Assembly (NCBI GenBank): GCA_039105265.1
Contig: JAPFFF010000029.1
Span: forward strand, 372,001-436,000
DNA length: 64,000 nt
Reading direction: 5' to 3'
Source: Tritrichomonas musculus
Taxonomy: Eukaryota > Parabasalia > Tritrichomonadida > Tritrichomonadidae
Under the pieces are notes generated by a model. That model searched no databases, was not told the DNA's origin, and was given only the letters and a program-made list of their open reading frames with translations. This document shows, piece after piece, positions 10,226-20,550 of this stretch; within the stretch, counting starts at the first letter, position 1; every line of letters begins with the position of its first letter. Made by a program: the position numbers and the translations under genes.

Positions 10226-12856
10226 TTATTTTTTGTTTCGCATGTTTAGGCCAGAGAAGAGACTCTGATTTGGCGTTGACTTCTTTGGGGGAGGGCCTTG
10301 ATTCATTCCAGCAAACATGCTTGGTGCTTGCTGAGTTTGAGGCGGTTGTTGCTGATTCGCTGTTGGTAGAGATCCAGTTGAGGCGTAGTTTTGTGAAGCC
10401 GTAATTGGCATTTGCTGTTGTGGTTGAGCTTGAAGTTGTTGTGAATATAATGATTGTTGTTGCGGTTGAGATTGCGGTTGTTGTGAATATAATGATTGTT
10501 GTTGCGGTTGAGATTGCAGTTGTTGTGAATATAATGATTGTTGTTGTGCCTGCGATTGAGGTTGTTGTGCGTATAGAGACTGCGTCTTCTGAACTTGCTG
10601 ATATAGAGATTGTTGAGGTTGCTGTGGTTGAGCATATAATGATTGCGTTTGCTGGGCTTGCTGATATAAAGATTGCTGTTGTTGTTGAGGGACTAAAGGA
10701 GGTGCAGGCGGACCATTACGAGGAGCACTTCCAATTGGTCCTCCAAGTGAAGATGGAGGGCCGGGTGGACCAGTTCGCGGTGCAACAGAAGAAGTATCAT
10801 ATCCTTGCGCGAGAGATTGTTCTTCGATATTTTCGGTATTTTTCTTCTTTCCAAATCCAAAGAAAGATTTGAGTGATCTCTTCTTTTCTGAGGATTCTGG
10901 TTGATCAGCTGCTAATGATGAATTCATAGCATTTCCAAATGACTCTTCATTACTTGTTACATGAGGTTGTGACTGCTGATAAAGAGATTGCTGTTGGGGT
11001 TGTTGAGATGGCGGCATTGGAGATTGTTGAGTGAGAGAACCTGGCCCACCTGGTATACTTGATGGATCAACAGATGAACGCCGTCTAGAAACCTCTATCT
11101 TTTCTGGATCGATTTGGGCGACCTTTACAGGAGCCTGAATTTGAACCTCATCTTTTCCAGATTTTTCGGCTGGTCGCCATGTTGCCGCCCTTTCTTCAAG
11201 TTTTCGCTCTGCGCGTAATTCCTGGATTATAGATTTAATGAGATCTCCAAGCTTAGTGATTGTTTCTTTTGGAAGATTTTGGGTAGCCATAATGGCTGTT
11301 GCCATAGGAATTACAAATTTCATTTTACTTGTAATTGATGAATCAATATTCTCTATAACATCAATTATTGAATCGGCAATTAAAGGATTTGAAAGACGAA
11401 CCCAACAAATCATTAACTTTGGCATTATTATTAATGAAAACTGGTCACCATTCACTTTTGTTGAGCATTTTCCAATACATTGAATAACACTACAAACAAT
11501 TTCAATATCATCAAAAGATGAAACAAAATCTAACAATGTTGGAAGGAGGCTGGTGATAATTGAGTTTTCTGTCATTGCGCTGATTACAACTGGGATATTT
11601 TTGATAGCCTCAATACGAAGTTCATGAGATGGGCTTTGAAGAGAATTGATGAATATAGGATAGATCAGTTCGAATTGCTTATCTTCTGGTACTTTTTGAA
11701 TTATTATTTCAGCAACATTTAAAATGGCAATAGCCAAATCTGGAGGCGAGCACTTTTTGAGTGTGTTACTGAGTGGATCAATTATATTTTTCATAAAATC
11801 TTCTGATGATAGTTTTTCACCAATATGAAAAATTACTGGAATCAAAACTGGTCCATATATATCATTCGTTTTAACTTCATTGACAAATGTAGGCAATATG
11901 TTGTAATAAAGAAGTCGATCTGAAAAAAGAGACAGAGATTTAATTATATTTTGGAAAAAGTGCATCCGATCTTCTAATTCTTTAGTAGCTAAAAGGTCTA
12001 AAAATCGCAAAGAACGAATTGAAAGTTGGAAAAATGCTGGTGATTTTGCAATATCAGCCAGTGTTGGTCTTTCTTCTGGATTATAGCTTAGGCATTTAAT
12101 TAGCATATCATGCATCGGGTCATTCATATTCGTGGGGGTTTTGAATGCGCCAGCACTAACTGTTACTACAACTTCTTCTGTCGTTGTAGCCATATATACT
12201 GGCCCTTTCTGGTTATAGGCAGCAAATAAAGCTGTACCATAACTAAAGATATCAGCAGATGGCAACAAAGGTTTTTTCTCTAAATATTCTGGAGCCGTAT
12301 GGCAAATTTCTGGTTGAAGAGGATCACCTTCAATATACTCACCGTATGAAGGTGTAGTTATAGGCTCGTTTTCAAAATGAGTTGAATAGTTAAGAGCGCA
12401 AAGCTTTACTTTGATTGCTTTTGTTATACAAATAGCATCAGGACTAATGCCTAAATGAAGTGTTTTTGCAGCTTCATGCAAAAAAGAAAGCGTTTGAGAT
12501 AGTTGATCTGCCACATAAGTGATATCATCAGCATTAAGTGTCTTATCAGACTCTAAAGTACCTTCAACTCTTTCTGATGAAAATCCAAATTGTTTAGGAT
12601 TATCACTGACTTCATATATTTGAAGAACGTTTGGATGACGAAGACGACGAAGTTTATTAACCGATTCAATACAACTGTCCACATATTTTTGATAGCCGTT
12701 CTTTGTTTTTGTAGATTGCTTAATTTCTTTTGTATCAAGAAGCCAAAGTGAAACTTCTTCACCTGTACTTTTCTTAATAGCTGAATGAACTTTCCAGAAA
12801 CGAGCTGTAAATGTGGGATTAATATTATTGTAATTATCTGATATTCCACTTCCCAT
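10226..12856 (-). CDS. SCY1-like (SCYL2-type) pseudokinase with HEAT-like repeats
   Basis: The 876-residue protein begins MGSGIS, which fits an N-myristoylation site (Gly2, Ser6). A kinase-like domain (about 15-280) contains KKSTGEEVSLWLLD and RLRHPNVLQIYEV, which resemble SCYL2. The HRD loop is replaced by HLGISPDAI and the DFG by LCALN, so catalysis is not expected. An alpha-helical HEAT-like region follows (about 290-540). Next comes a Pro/Gln-rich tail with repeated SLYxQ units (eight SLY and one SLF), three of them in near-perfect 42-base tandem at about 10426-10555. SCYL proteins work in clathrin and COPI trafficking; a membrane-trafficking scaffold role is inferred here. TCACTGA lies upstream of the ATG and may be the initiator. 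Confidence 0.88.
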   Translation of the reverse strand: MGSGISDNYNNINPTFTARFWKVHSAIKKSTGEEVSLWLLDTKEIKQSTKTKNGYQKYVDSCIESVNKLRRLRHPNVLQIYEVSDNPKQFGFSSERVEGTLESDKTLNADDITYVADQLSQTLSFLHEAAKTLHLGISPDAICITKAIKVKLCALNYSTHFENEPITTPSYGEYIEGDPLQPEICHTAPEYLEKKPLLPSADIFSYGTALFAAYNQKGPVYMATTTEEVVVTVSAGAFKTPTNMNDPMHDMLIKCLSYNPEERPTLADIAKSPAFFQLSIRSLRFLDLLATKELEDRMHFFQNIIKSLSLFSDRLLYYNILPTFVNEVKTNDIYGPVLIPVIFHIGEKLSSEDFMKNIIDPLSNTLKKCSPPDLAIAILNVAEIIIQKVPEDKQFELIYPIFINSLQSPSHELRIEAIKNIPVVISAMTENSIITSLLPTLLDFVSSFDDIEIVCSVIQCIGKCSTKVNGDQFSLIIMPKLMICWVRLSNPLIADSIIDVIENIDSSITSKMKFVIPMATAIMATQNLPKETITKLGDLIKSIIQELRAERKLEERAATWRPAEKSGKDEVQIQAPVKVAQIDPEKIEVSRRRSSVDPSSIPGGPGSLTQQSPMPPSQQPQQQSLYQQSQPHVTSNEESFGNAMNSSLAADQPESSEKKRSLKSFFGFGKKKNTENIEEQSLAQGYDTSSVAPRTGPPGPPSSLGGPIGSAPRNGPPAPPLVPQQQQQSLYQQAQQTQSLYAQPQQPQQSLYQQVQKTQSLYAQQPQSQAQQQSLYSQQLQSQPQQQSLYSQQPQSQPQQQSLYSQQLQAQPQQQMPITASQNYASTGSLPTANQQQPPQTQQAPSMFAGMNQGPPPKKSTPNQSLFSGLNMRNKK
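10426..10555 (-). repeat. 42-base tandem repeat encoding QSLYSQQ-x-Q units
   Basis: About three near-identical 42-base units encode 14-residue repeats (QSLYSQQLQSQPQQ and variants) in the tail of the SCYL-like protein. More diverged SLYxQ copies continue towards 10700. Copy number is likely to vary between strains. Confidence 0.8.
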
Positions 12857-13511
12857 TGAATATATTCAGTGATTTTACAACAGTTTTTTAAGTTGAATTT
12901 TTTCACCTAACCTTTTCAAAATTTTACTGTAAAATTTTGAATTATTGGAAATTAAAAAACTTTTTGAAACAGTGTAGCATTTTTCTATTGAGGAAGTGAA
13001 TGTAGCAGAATATTTTGATTACATTATTTTGATATAGCTATGATGCAATTTCTTAAATGCATTCCTAAAATATTTGAATTCTCGTTAAAAACAAATATGG
13101 GCAAAGATAGTTCAAAGGCTTTCAATAAAAATATTATTTCTTTTAGGTAATAAAGTGTAATTAATATCATTTCTTAAAGTTGATATTATTTTTTTTAATA
13201 ATAAAGAAATGATTTTTAAATAAGTTTTCTTAATTCATTGATACAATCATACCAATACTATACCGTTTATATCAAATGCATGTCGTTTATACTATAGTCG
13301 GAATATTTGTTAATTATTATTGCACTAATTGAATATTTAATATTGTTCTTTGAATTCTATGACCTACAAAAAATATAATATAAATTTTATTAATCAGCCT
13401 TAATGCTTTTGCACAAATTAATATTTTTGTTAAAAAAAAAGGAAAATTATAGATCATTTTTTATTATTTTTTTCTTTTCCAATATCAAACAATATTAAAA
13501 CGAATAAAACA
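12857..13511. other. Spacer with no gene seen
   Basis: AT-rich sequence holds the promoter side of the SCYL-like gene and the 3' side of the glycosyltransferase gene. I see no ORF of note and no terminal-repeat element. Confidence 0.45.
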
Positions 13512-14642
13512 TTATTTAATTCTATTAGGATCAATAGCAGAATAATAAAATGGCCGTCTCTCCGGAATTGGTTTATGTGTATGATTCATTGTTAAAAGTG
13601 GCGTATTCAGTTTCAATTGATCGATGTCATATGTAGTAAAAAGTGTTGTTGGAGTGCTCTTGCATAAATATGTATAAGTATTATGAACAATATAATAATA
13701 ACAAAGATCATCTGGCAATTTTTCTAGATTATTAGCAAATGTTCTCATTAAAGAATCAGTACCAAATAAATGAATAGATATAACTTTTTTAATTTTTGAA
13801 ACAAGATAATTTGATGGACATTCTGGAACAGACGAAAAATCATAATTTTCAAAAAATGGTTGAAAATCTGGATGAAACCTTTGGCATAAATAATTGGGTT
13901 CATGATAATCAAAATTACGATCAAAAACAAGATAGTTAATTAATGATTGGGTTGTATCATCTTGCAAAATATATGATTTTGTAAATAATGATAATATGTT
14001 CATATGATTTTTGAATAAATACTCGGTCATAGCTCGGGATTGAAGCCATCCGGTACCACCATGAATAAGGTAATCTGGTAGATGTTTTGAATTAATATGT
14101 GCTTTTACAACAAGATGTCTCTTAGGATCTACAATCTGATTGAGATTGGTGATATAAGCGTATAAGTTATCTAATTCAAGCCATGTATCGTCCATTGCTT
14201 TGTAGATCCAATCTGATGATAATGTATCTTGCAATATATCAAAAAATGAAAAATCAACTCTGCAAGCTAATCCGCTTGGCTTTTCAACTTGATCTGTACA
14301 CGGATATCTAAAAGTTCGAAAGATTTCATTTGTTATATTCGCATCATATGACACAGCAACATTAATTTCAAATGTACCGTTTTCAACAAGAGGATGATTT
14401 GCCCATGTTTTAGAAGCAAACAAAACGCGATCGTATGTAGCGCCTGATGTATATAAAATAATTTTTGCAAGTGGTTTTGTCCTTTTGGTATCGTTTTTAA
14501 AAATATAATTGAAATTATATTTATCTGATATAAAATGATTAGTTCTTGTCAAATATAAATAAGTGCACGATATTAAAAACAATAATATGATTAAAAATGC
14601 AGTATTCCTTCGAAAAATTTTCTGGTATCTTTTTTTAATCAT
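13512..14642 (-). CDS. Type II membrane glycosyltransferase, fringe/GT31-like
   Basis: The 376-residue protein has a short basic N-terminus, then one hydrophobic segment (about 15-32, TAFLIILLFLISCTYLYL), which fits a Golgi type II anchor. The luminal part has WIYKAMDDTWLELDN (about 168-182), matching the acidic DDD/DxD metal-binding site of fringe-type beta-1,3-glycosyltransferases. It also has LIHGGTGWLQSRAM, matching their GG(A/T)G acceptor-side loop. The predicted role is to extend O- or N-glycans or surface lipoglycan; donor and acceptor are unknown. Length fits the family. Several Cys residues in the luminal half could form disulphides. Fringe-like identity is an inference from these two motifs. 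Confidence 0.75.
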   Translation of the reverse strand: MIKKRYQKIFRRNTAFLIILLFLISCTYLYLTRTNHFISDKYNFNYIFKNDTKRTKPLAKIILYTSGATYDRVLFASKTWANHPLVENGTFEINVAVSYDANITNEIFRTFRYPCTDQVEKPSGLACRVDFSFFDILQDTLSSDWIYKAMDDTWLELDNLYAYITNLNQIVDPKRHLVVKAHINSKHLPDYLIHGGTGWLQSRAMTEYLFKNHMNILSLFTKSYILQDDTTQSLINYLVFDRNFDYHEPNYLCQRFHPDFQPFFENYDFSSVPECPSNYLVSKIKKVISIHLFGTDSLMRTFANNLEKLPDDLCYYYIVHNTYTYLCKSTPTTLFTTYDIDQLKLNTPLLTMNHTHKPIPERRPFYYSAIDPNRIK

Positions 14643-15124
14643 ATAATCAAGTTTTTTGATCGTTTAATCGAATTACTCCATACAAAATATATAATTGAAA
14701 TTCATATTCTATGAGTTATTTCAATATTGAAATAATTACTTGTAATTAAAAATTTGAAAATACTTTTTTTATTTTTTAGTAAAATGATCTTTTTTGAATT
14801 GGTTATGAAAGACTAAATCATAATAGATGATAAAATTATATTAATATTGTTATTAAGTTTGTAAATAACAAATTGATGTTAGAAAAACTTTTAAAAATAT
14901 CAATAAAATTAAATTTTATATTATTTTAATTAATTATATTGTTATACATTTACTACATGAAAATTTTTGACGTATGTTCAATATAAACAAGAATATCTAA
15001 CATTTTTTCCATAACGATAACATTCAATTTGAGATAAAAATTGAATTGATAATAAAGATTCTTTTTTTTCAAAATTTAAGAGTAATTCAATTTTTTAAAA
15101 AGAATAAGAAAAATCAAAAATAAA
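14643..15124. other. Divergent intergenic region
   Basis: This is a shared promoter region between the minus-strand glycosyltransferase and the plus-strand gene at 15125. It is AT-rich and I see no element in it. Confidence 0.45.
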
Positions 15125-15727
15125 ATGTCATCAAGCTTTCAAGGTTTTGTTCTTGATGATAATGATGAAGGAACATCAAGATCAATCCTTCAGCAAATAT
15201 TTAATATAGATACATTAATTTCACAAACTAGGTTTGATAAAATGAAATCAAATGAACAAATTATTAATGAGATTTCTAGTCTTTTGAACCAGAGAAATGA
15301 ATTATATATAAATTTAATGAAAAAACGGTCTGATGAACTTCATGGATTTGTAAATTCACTTGACCTTAATCTCATTCAAATGCACCCATTTTATCCAGTT
15401 CCAACAAGATGCAAGTTTATTGTCCAAAACGAACAAGTTCAAGAAGCTGTCGATACAATTCCAGAACCATCAACCAATCCATGGCAAAAACTGCTCTCTA
15501 CATTTATGAATAAGAGCGAAACTATTAAACATAAAAAAGTAAAATCGCAACTTTCTGAGCTTGAAATGGAGCATTTAAAAATTGTTGAAGAAAGAAAAGC
15601 TTATTTAACACAACAGATGCAAAATTTTTCATCCAAAAAACATTTATCTCCAATGGATTATGCAGAAAAATGCCGAATTGAATCAGAGCTTGCTGATATT
15701 GAAATAGGAGATAACAAAAATCAGTAG
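15125..15727 (+). CDS. Hypothetical protein with helical, coiled-coil tendency
   Basis: The protein has 200 residues and I do not recognise the family. Charged helical stretches occur near residues 35-70 (NEQIINEISSLLNQRNELY) and 140-190 (KKVKSQLSELEMEHLKIVEE). Between them lies an aromatic/Pro-containing segment (MHPFYPVPTRCKF). There is no signal peptide or membrane segment. Codon use is ordinary for the window, so it is probably a real gene. A cytoskeletal or complex-subunit role would be guesswork. Confidence 0.7.
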   Translation: MSSSFQGFVLDDNDEGTSRSILQQIFNIDTLISQTRFDKMKSNEQIINEISSLLNQRNELYINLMKKRSDELHGFVNSLDLNLIQMHPFYPVPTRCKFIVQNEQVQEAVDTIPEPSTNPWQKLLSTFMNKSETIKHKKVKSQLSELEMEHLKIVEERKAYLTQQMQNFSSKKHLSPMDYAEKCRIESELADIEIGDNKNQ

Positions 15728-16439
15728 TTAATACCTATTTTTTGTTTAAGAAGCCAAAACCGTATATTTTACTAAAATATTATGAAAAATCAAAGTATGT
15801 CTTTTGTTTTTAAAAAATATTATATAAAATATTTTTCAATCTCAAACCTATCGACTTCCCAGACTTATTATTTTTGAAAAGTTGTTCAATTACAAATAAT
15901 CTAACTTATTTTATATATTGTTAAAGTTGTTTATATTTATATTATAAAAACAATGTATATTACCAATGATTTTCTAATCAGAAATAGCAATTTTAATGCA
16001 TATTGTTGATAAATATGGATATTCTTAGATACAAAAAATGAACTAAAATTCCACTAGCCAACAAATGCATTATAGATGCCAATATTCTGTGCTAAGCTAT
16101 ATAGCTCATTATGTTAAAGAGAGGGAACTAGATTAATTCACTTAAAATATCAAATATTTGATTGGTATTAAAAAATTAGGTGTCCAATAAATGAATGTCG
16201 AACTATTATTTTTTTCTAAATGCAGATAAGTCGCTTATCATAAGTGTATTAAAGTAATGACGAAAAAAATATGTGATTAATCGCTTTAGGAATTTTTTAT
16301 ATTAGCATATTATATTAATGCGTATATTTAAATTTATATAATGAATTCAAGTTGCACAAACAAATATAAATAATAAATAAAAATATTTATCAATTCAATT
16401 CAAACGAGCAATATTGGTGAAAACAAGGTGAAATCCCAT
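15728..16439. other. Spacer with no gene seen
   Basis: AT-rich spacer of about 700 bases. I see no gene, tRNA or inverted-repeat element. Confidence 0.45.
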
Positions 16440-17174
16440 ATGTTGAGCAAGAAAAATTATCAGTTCAAGAATATTCATCTTTCAAAAAAAGGCACAAATA
16501 TAATTATTATGGTTTCCAATCTTATGATCGGGATGAAGGCAAAACCATCACAAGATATTAAAGAATTTCATAATTTCCTTCGAAATCTAATTGAAAATGA
16601 AACTAGTGAAGGCAGCACAGATAAACAAAGTACGCCATCTTTATCAATTATTATTATGGGGACAATTATTAACCCTGATTTACCACAGCAACAACCAATT
16701 CTCAATGCTCTAATACAACACATTGCTTATTTTCATGCTACTTTTTACATATTAAACTCACCAAATATTGAATGCTTTGAAAGCATGGAGTATCTTGATA
16801 GCAAAAAATTTGTTTTATTTTCTGAAGAAGATTACATTTTAATAGATCAATCAGATAATGAAGCAAACAAAATTAAAATATTAATTTCTTACGATTTTAA
16901 AGCCTCAGAGCGTCTTGATATTCAATCTTTATCAAATGATGAAACAAACGACGTTAAAAATTCAAAAGAAATAAGAAAATTAATAGTAGAAGATAAAGGT
17001 GATAAATCAGTTCAGAATTGGATAGTCCTAGGGGCATTAAAAAGCGCCTTTGTAATTAAGGATTCTTTTATTATGTCTGTTGGGCATTGTGTTCTAGGAA
17101 ATAATGAAAATTCATATGGAATTATTAGATTTGATAATGAATTCTCAATGGAGGCAAAATGTATATTTTCTTAA
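16440..17174 (+). CDS. Hypothetical protein, 244 residues
   Basis: The frame is open from 16428, but that codon is GTG, so I place the start at the first in-frame ATG (16440). A later Met (MVSNLMIG) is a second candidate. I do not recognise the family. It alternates hydrophobic beta-like strands (SIIIMGTII, FHATFYILN, KFVLFSEEDYILID) with charged loops, which suggests a compact alpha/beta domain. The C-terminal half has VLGALKSAFVIKDSFIMSVGHCVLG and ends shortly after. No metallophosphatase, kinase or protease motif is complete. A TTAA-flanked MITE lies about 140 bases downstream. Confidence 0.6.
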   Translation: MLSKKNYQFKNIHLSKKGTNIIIMVSNLMIGMKAKPSQDIKEFHNFLRNLIENETSEGSTDKQSTPSLSIIIMGTIINPDLPQQQPILNALIQHIAYFHATFYILNSPNIECFESMEYLDSKKFVLFSEEDYILIDQSDNEANKIKILISYDFKASERLDIQSLSNDETNDVKNSKEIRKLIVEDKGDKSVQNWIVLGALKSAFVIKDSFIMSVGHCVLGNNENSYGIIRFDNEFSMEAKCIFS

Positions 17175-17317
17175 TTGAGGTAAAGATCTTTTTATTAATA
17201 AAGTGTGTTTTATTCGTTTCTAAATGTTTATTATTCAAAATATAAAACTTTTGAATAAATTTTCTGAAATAAAATTTACATATTTAAATTGGTAACATTG
17301 AATTTTTTTTGTTTTAA

Positions 17318-17557
17318 GGTACAAATCCAGTACGTTTAGTAACCGCTATTTTTTTTGACATCCTCAAAGAAAAAGATGACATGTTAAATAAAAACCGATT
17401 ATTTTCATTCATTTCATATAACATATCATAAAGTTTGTTTAAATTGTAAAATAAGTGTCAAAAACAAACCTAGTCAATTTAAACTTTTTCAGAGATATGC
17501 AACTATTCAAATAATAAACGTTCTTCTAATCAAAAAATAACGTACTGGATTTGTACC
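17318..17557. mobile_element. 240 bp TTAA-flanked MITE
   Basis: Inverted terminal repeats GGTACAAATCCAGTACGTT (17318-17336 and, inverted, 17539-17557) are identical over 19 bases. They are flanked on both sides by TTAA (17314-17317 and 17558-17561). TTAA duplication is known from piggyBac- and Kolobok-type transposons, but the repeat tips do not match the usual piggyBac CCY tip, so the superfamily is open. There is no ORF. A TA duplication with slightly longer repeats is the alternative reading. It lies about 220 bases upstream of the kinase start at 17779. Confidence 0.85.
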
Positions 17558-17778
17558 TTAATCGGAATTCAGAAAAATACTTATTCATCTTAAAATTCGT
17601 TAGTATATTTATAATAAAAAACAACTTTCAAAGTCAATTGCTAAGAAAAAACTTTTTTTTTTTTTTTATTTTATTTTTCCTTTAATTTTTCAATTACTAT
17701 TTATCAAATAAAAAGGCGTATTCAATAATGAGATTATAGCAAACTTTTTCTTTAATAAAATATACGTCCAATTTTATT

Positions 17779-18709
17779 ATGATCGAAACGCTTTCTTCGG
17801 TTTTTCCCGACTTTAACAATTTTACCGAGATTGGCCGCGGTGGCTTTTCGGTCGTTTTTAGCGCAGTTCACTCCAAAGTTGAAATTCTCGAAATTGCTAT
17901 AAAAGCTGTTAATAAGTACGAAATTTTATCAGCTGACAATAAAAGGAATTTTGAACTTGAGGTAAAGATCTTAAAGCGGCTTGATTTTCCTTTCATTATT
18001 ACTTTTTACGATCTTCGCGAAAACAATGAATTTTATTTTATATCAATGGAACTAGCAAAAAAAGGAACACTTTTGACTATATTAAACGAAAAAAAGCATT
18101 TAGATAAGGATACGACTCTACGTGTTTTCTGTCAACTCTCAACTACTTTGTATTATCTTCATAACGTTCTTAATTCAATTCATCGCGATATCAAAATTGA
18201 AAATATAATGTTTGATGAAGAGATGAATGTCCGTCTTATAGATTTTGGTTTTTCACAAATCATTAAAAACAAAAGTAAAGATCCCAATAAAAACAAAAGC
18301 AATAAAATTTTTACAACTTTATGTGGAAGCTATCCATATGCAGCACCAGAAATGCTTAGGCTTTCTCCGTATTCCAAGCCAGTTGATATTTGGGCTCTTG
18401 GCGTTGTTTTATACGTATGCGTTGTAGGACAGCTTCCATTCGACGATCCATCTATTCCAAAATTAGCAAAAATGATAGTTTTCAATGAGCCAAATTATCC
18501 TGAAGATATTGATGAAGATCTTCAGTTATTATTAAAAAAGTTATTAACAAAAAATCCTTCTGAACGATTGACTATTGATGGGATCAAAGAATATGAATTG
18601 ATAAAAAATAGTCCTTACAAAATTTATTTTGATGTTATAGGAAATGAGAATTTTATGATAAAAAGTTTCAATAATCAATCAAATATGGATGATTCTAATG
18701 ATGAAGCCG

Positions 18710-18744
<35 letters not shown>

Positions 18745-20025
18745 GATGAAACTATAGATGTTTATCTTGATGCTGAAATAATTGAAAACTTGATCAGGCT
18801 TGGCCTAGATCCCTCAAAAGTTTTATCAGAAGGAACAGAAGAAATTCTTTTGTATAGAGCTTTAAGAAAGAAAAAGATATCAAAAATTCTTGGAAATGAT
18901 CAGTTGTTCAAAGAGACTTTAAATCAGAAAAATATTCCTCAGGAACAACTCGCTCATCTTACATTTAGAACCAAAAAACAACAAAAGCAGCAGAAAAATC
19001 AAGATCAAGTCCAAAATCAACAACCTAGTCAACAAACTCAATCCTCGCAGCAAACCCCAGCACAAGCTCAAACTCAAGAAGATCCCAACCAAAATAAGGT
19101 ACAACGCAAAAATCATCATGTAGAATTTAATAAATCCCAACAACAACAAAATCAACAACAGGCTAAACGTAATACCCAACAAAAGCAAAACCAAGATGAT
19201 GAAATTTTCCCCAATTACCAAAATTTCAAGCAATTCAAGGCAAACCAAAAATCACCGCAGCAGTTAACGCAAATGAGTCAACCGCAATTAACAACTTACT
19301 CAGGTCCAATAGCACAACAAGTTCAGCAACAACAGCAAGCTCAAAATCAACAACAAAACCCAAATCAGTCACTACAATCACAAATACAGCAGCAAATACA
19401 ATTGCAATTACAGCAAAAACCTTCAAACCAAACGTTCCATCAACAAACGTACCCACTCCACATGAATACTCAACGTCAACCCAATTCAAATCCTGGTCCT
19501 TCAGAAATGTCAAAAACTTTTATGAGAGTTAGCAGAAATAAACAGCGTTCTTCATCAGTTGCTTCAATAGTGAAAATGGCTCCAGTAATCCAAATTGGAA
19601 CTCCAGCTACTCCAGCAACCATTACAAGTCATCAGCCAATTAGCAAATGCAGCTCTTCTGGTCAGCCAGGTTCCCAAATTTCATATCAAGGCCAACAATC
19701 AATAATGGTCATACAGAAAAAACGAAGAGCTCCATCACTTGGTCCCCACATGCCTTCATTCAAATCAGCTCAATCAATTGCTGATAGTGGAGGTGCATCT
19801 GCCTTTTCAATCACTTCTACTGGCGAATCTACAAATATAGCACAAACCGATCGTGTAACTCCGACAAGAAAAGTAAGAACGCCGGTTTCAATTACTGATC
19901 AAACAGATGGCGGAAGAAGTTTGAACCACCCACAAGGGACTGGTTCAGGAAGGGAAGTTGCTCCAATTATGAGACCTAGGAAATCGAAAGGAAAAGGCAA
20001 TTTTTTATCAATCATTACAAAGTGA
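17779..20025 (+). CDS. CAMK/SNF1-like kinase with UBA-like segment and long Gln-rich tail
   Basis: The 748-residue protein has a full kinase domain (about 16-278): glycine loop IGRGGFSVVF, Lys in AIKAVNK (K42), HRDIKIENI, DFGFS and TLCGSYPYAAPEML. The last motif is typical of AMPK/MARK/NUAK-like kinases, with a single activation-loop Thr. A poly-Asn run follows. Then comes IENLIRLGLDPSKVL...ALRKKK (about 335-370), which resembles the UBA-like autoinhibitory segment that follows the catalytic domain in that family. Residues 390-620 are Gln/Asn-rich and could drive aggregation or condensates. The first ~60 bases use noticeably more G/C-ending codons than the rest. Activity is expected; the substrate is unknown. 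Confidence 0.9.
18712..18743 (+). repeat. (AAT)n microsatellite encoding poly-Asn
   Basis: An uninterrupted AAT trinucleotide run lies inside the kinase ORF, in the linker after the catalytic domain. It encodes about ten Asn in a row. It is a good length-polymorphism marker. Confidence 0.85.
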
Positions 20026-20550
20026 AAAGAAAAATATATATGTATATATTATTATATTAATTTATGCGTTTTTTATTTTTTTTTTGTATATGTATGCATA
20101 AATATTAGCATTTTGTTTATATCTGAACCTGCATCGTTTCTTTCTTTTTTTTATGTGACGGAATGATCAATTTAATAAGTGGAAATGATAGATTATATTT
20201 CAATGGTTAATTCTCTGAGATATAATCAGTCAAATATCTTATTGGATTACATATCAAGATTGCTACAATTTAATAATTCTTTAGATGAAATACAATTATG
20301 GCAAACCTAAATTAATCAAAATAATTCCACTCATTTTAAGGCTCCAAAGAAACAAATTATTATAATTAATAAACATTAGATATTCAACTCATATTAAAGC
20401 AAGCACGTTTTTTTTCCATCTTTTATCTACATAAAAAAAACGTTTTTTATACAAAATACTTTTCAACCTTTTTAGGTAATATATTATATATAATATTAAT
20501 ATTTTATTTAAATGCTTATATAACAAATATTTTCTATATTATTAATAATA
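20026..20550. other. Convergent intergenic region
   Basis: This lies between the 3' ends of the kinase (plus) and the ankyrin gene (minus). It is AT-rich with T runs. I see no gene or repeat element. Confidence 0.45.

Noticed and set aside
10405-10872. 155-codon plus-strand ORF with Val/Ile-rich repeats
   Set aside because: Antisense shadow of the Gln-rich tandem repeat in the SCYL-like gene.
18919-19513. Minus-strand ORFs of 92 and 109 codons rich in Leu/Val
   Set aside because: Antisense of the Gln/Asn-rich kinase tail; hydrophobicity is an artefact of complementing CAA/AAC codons.
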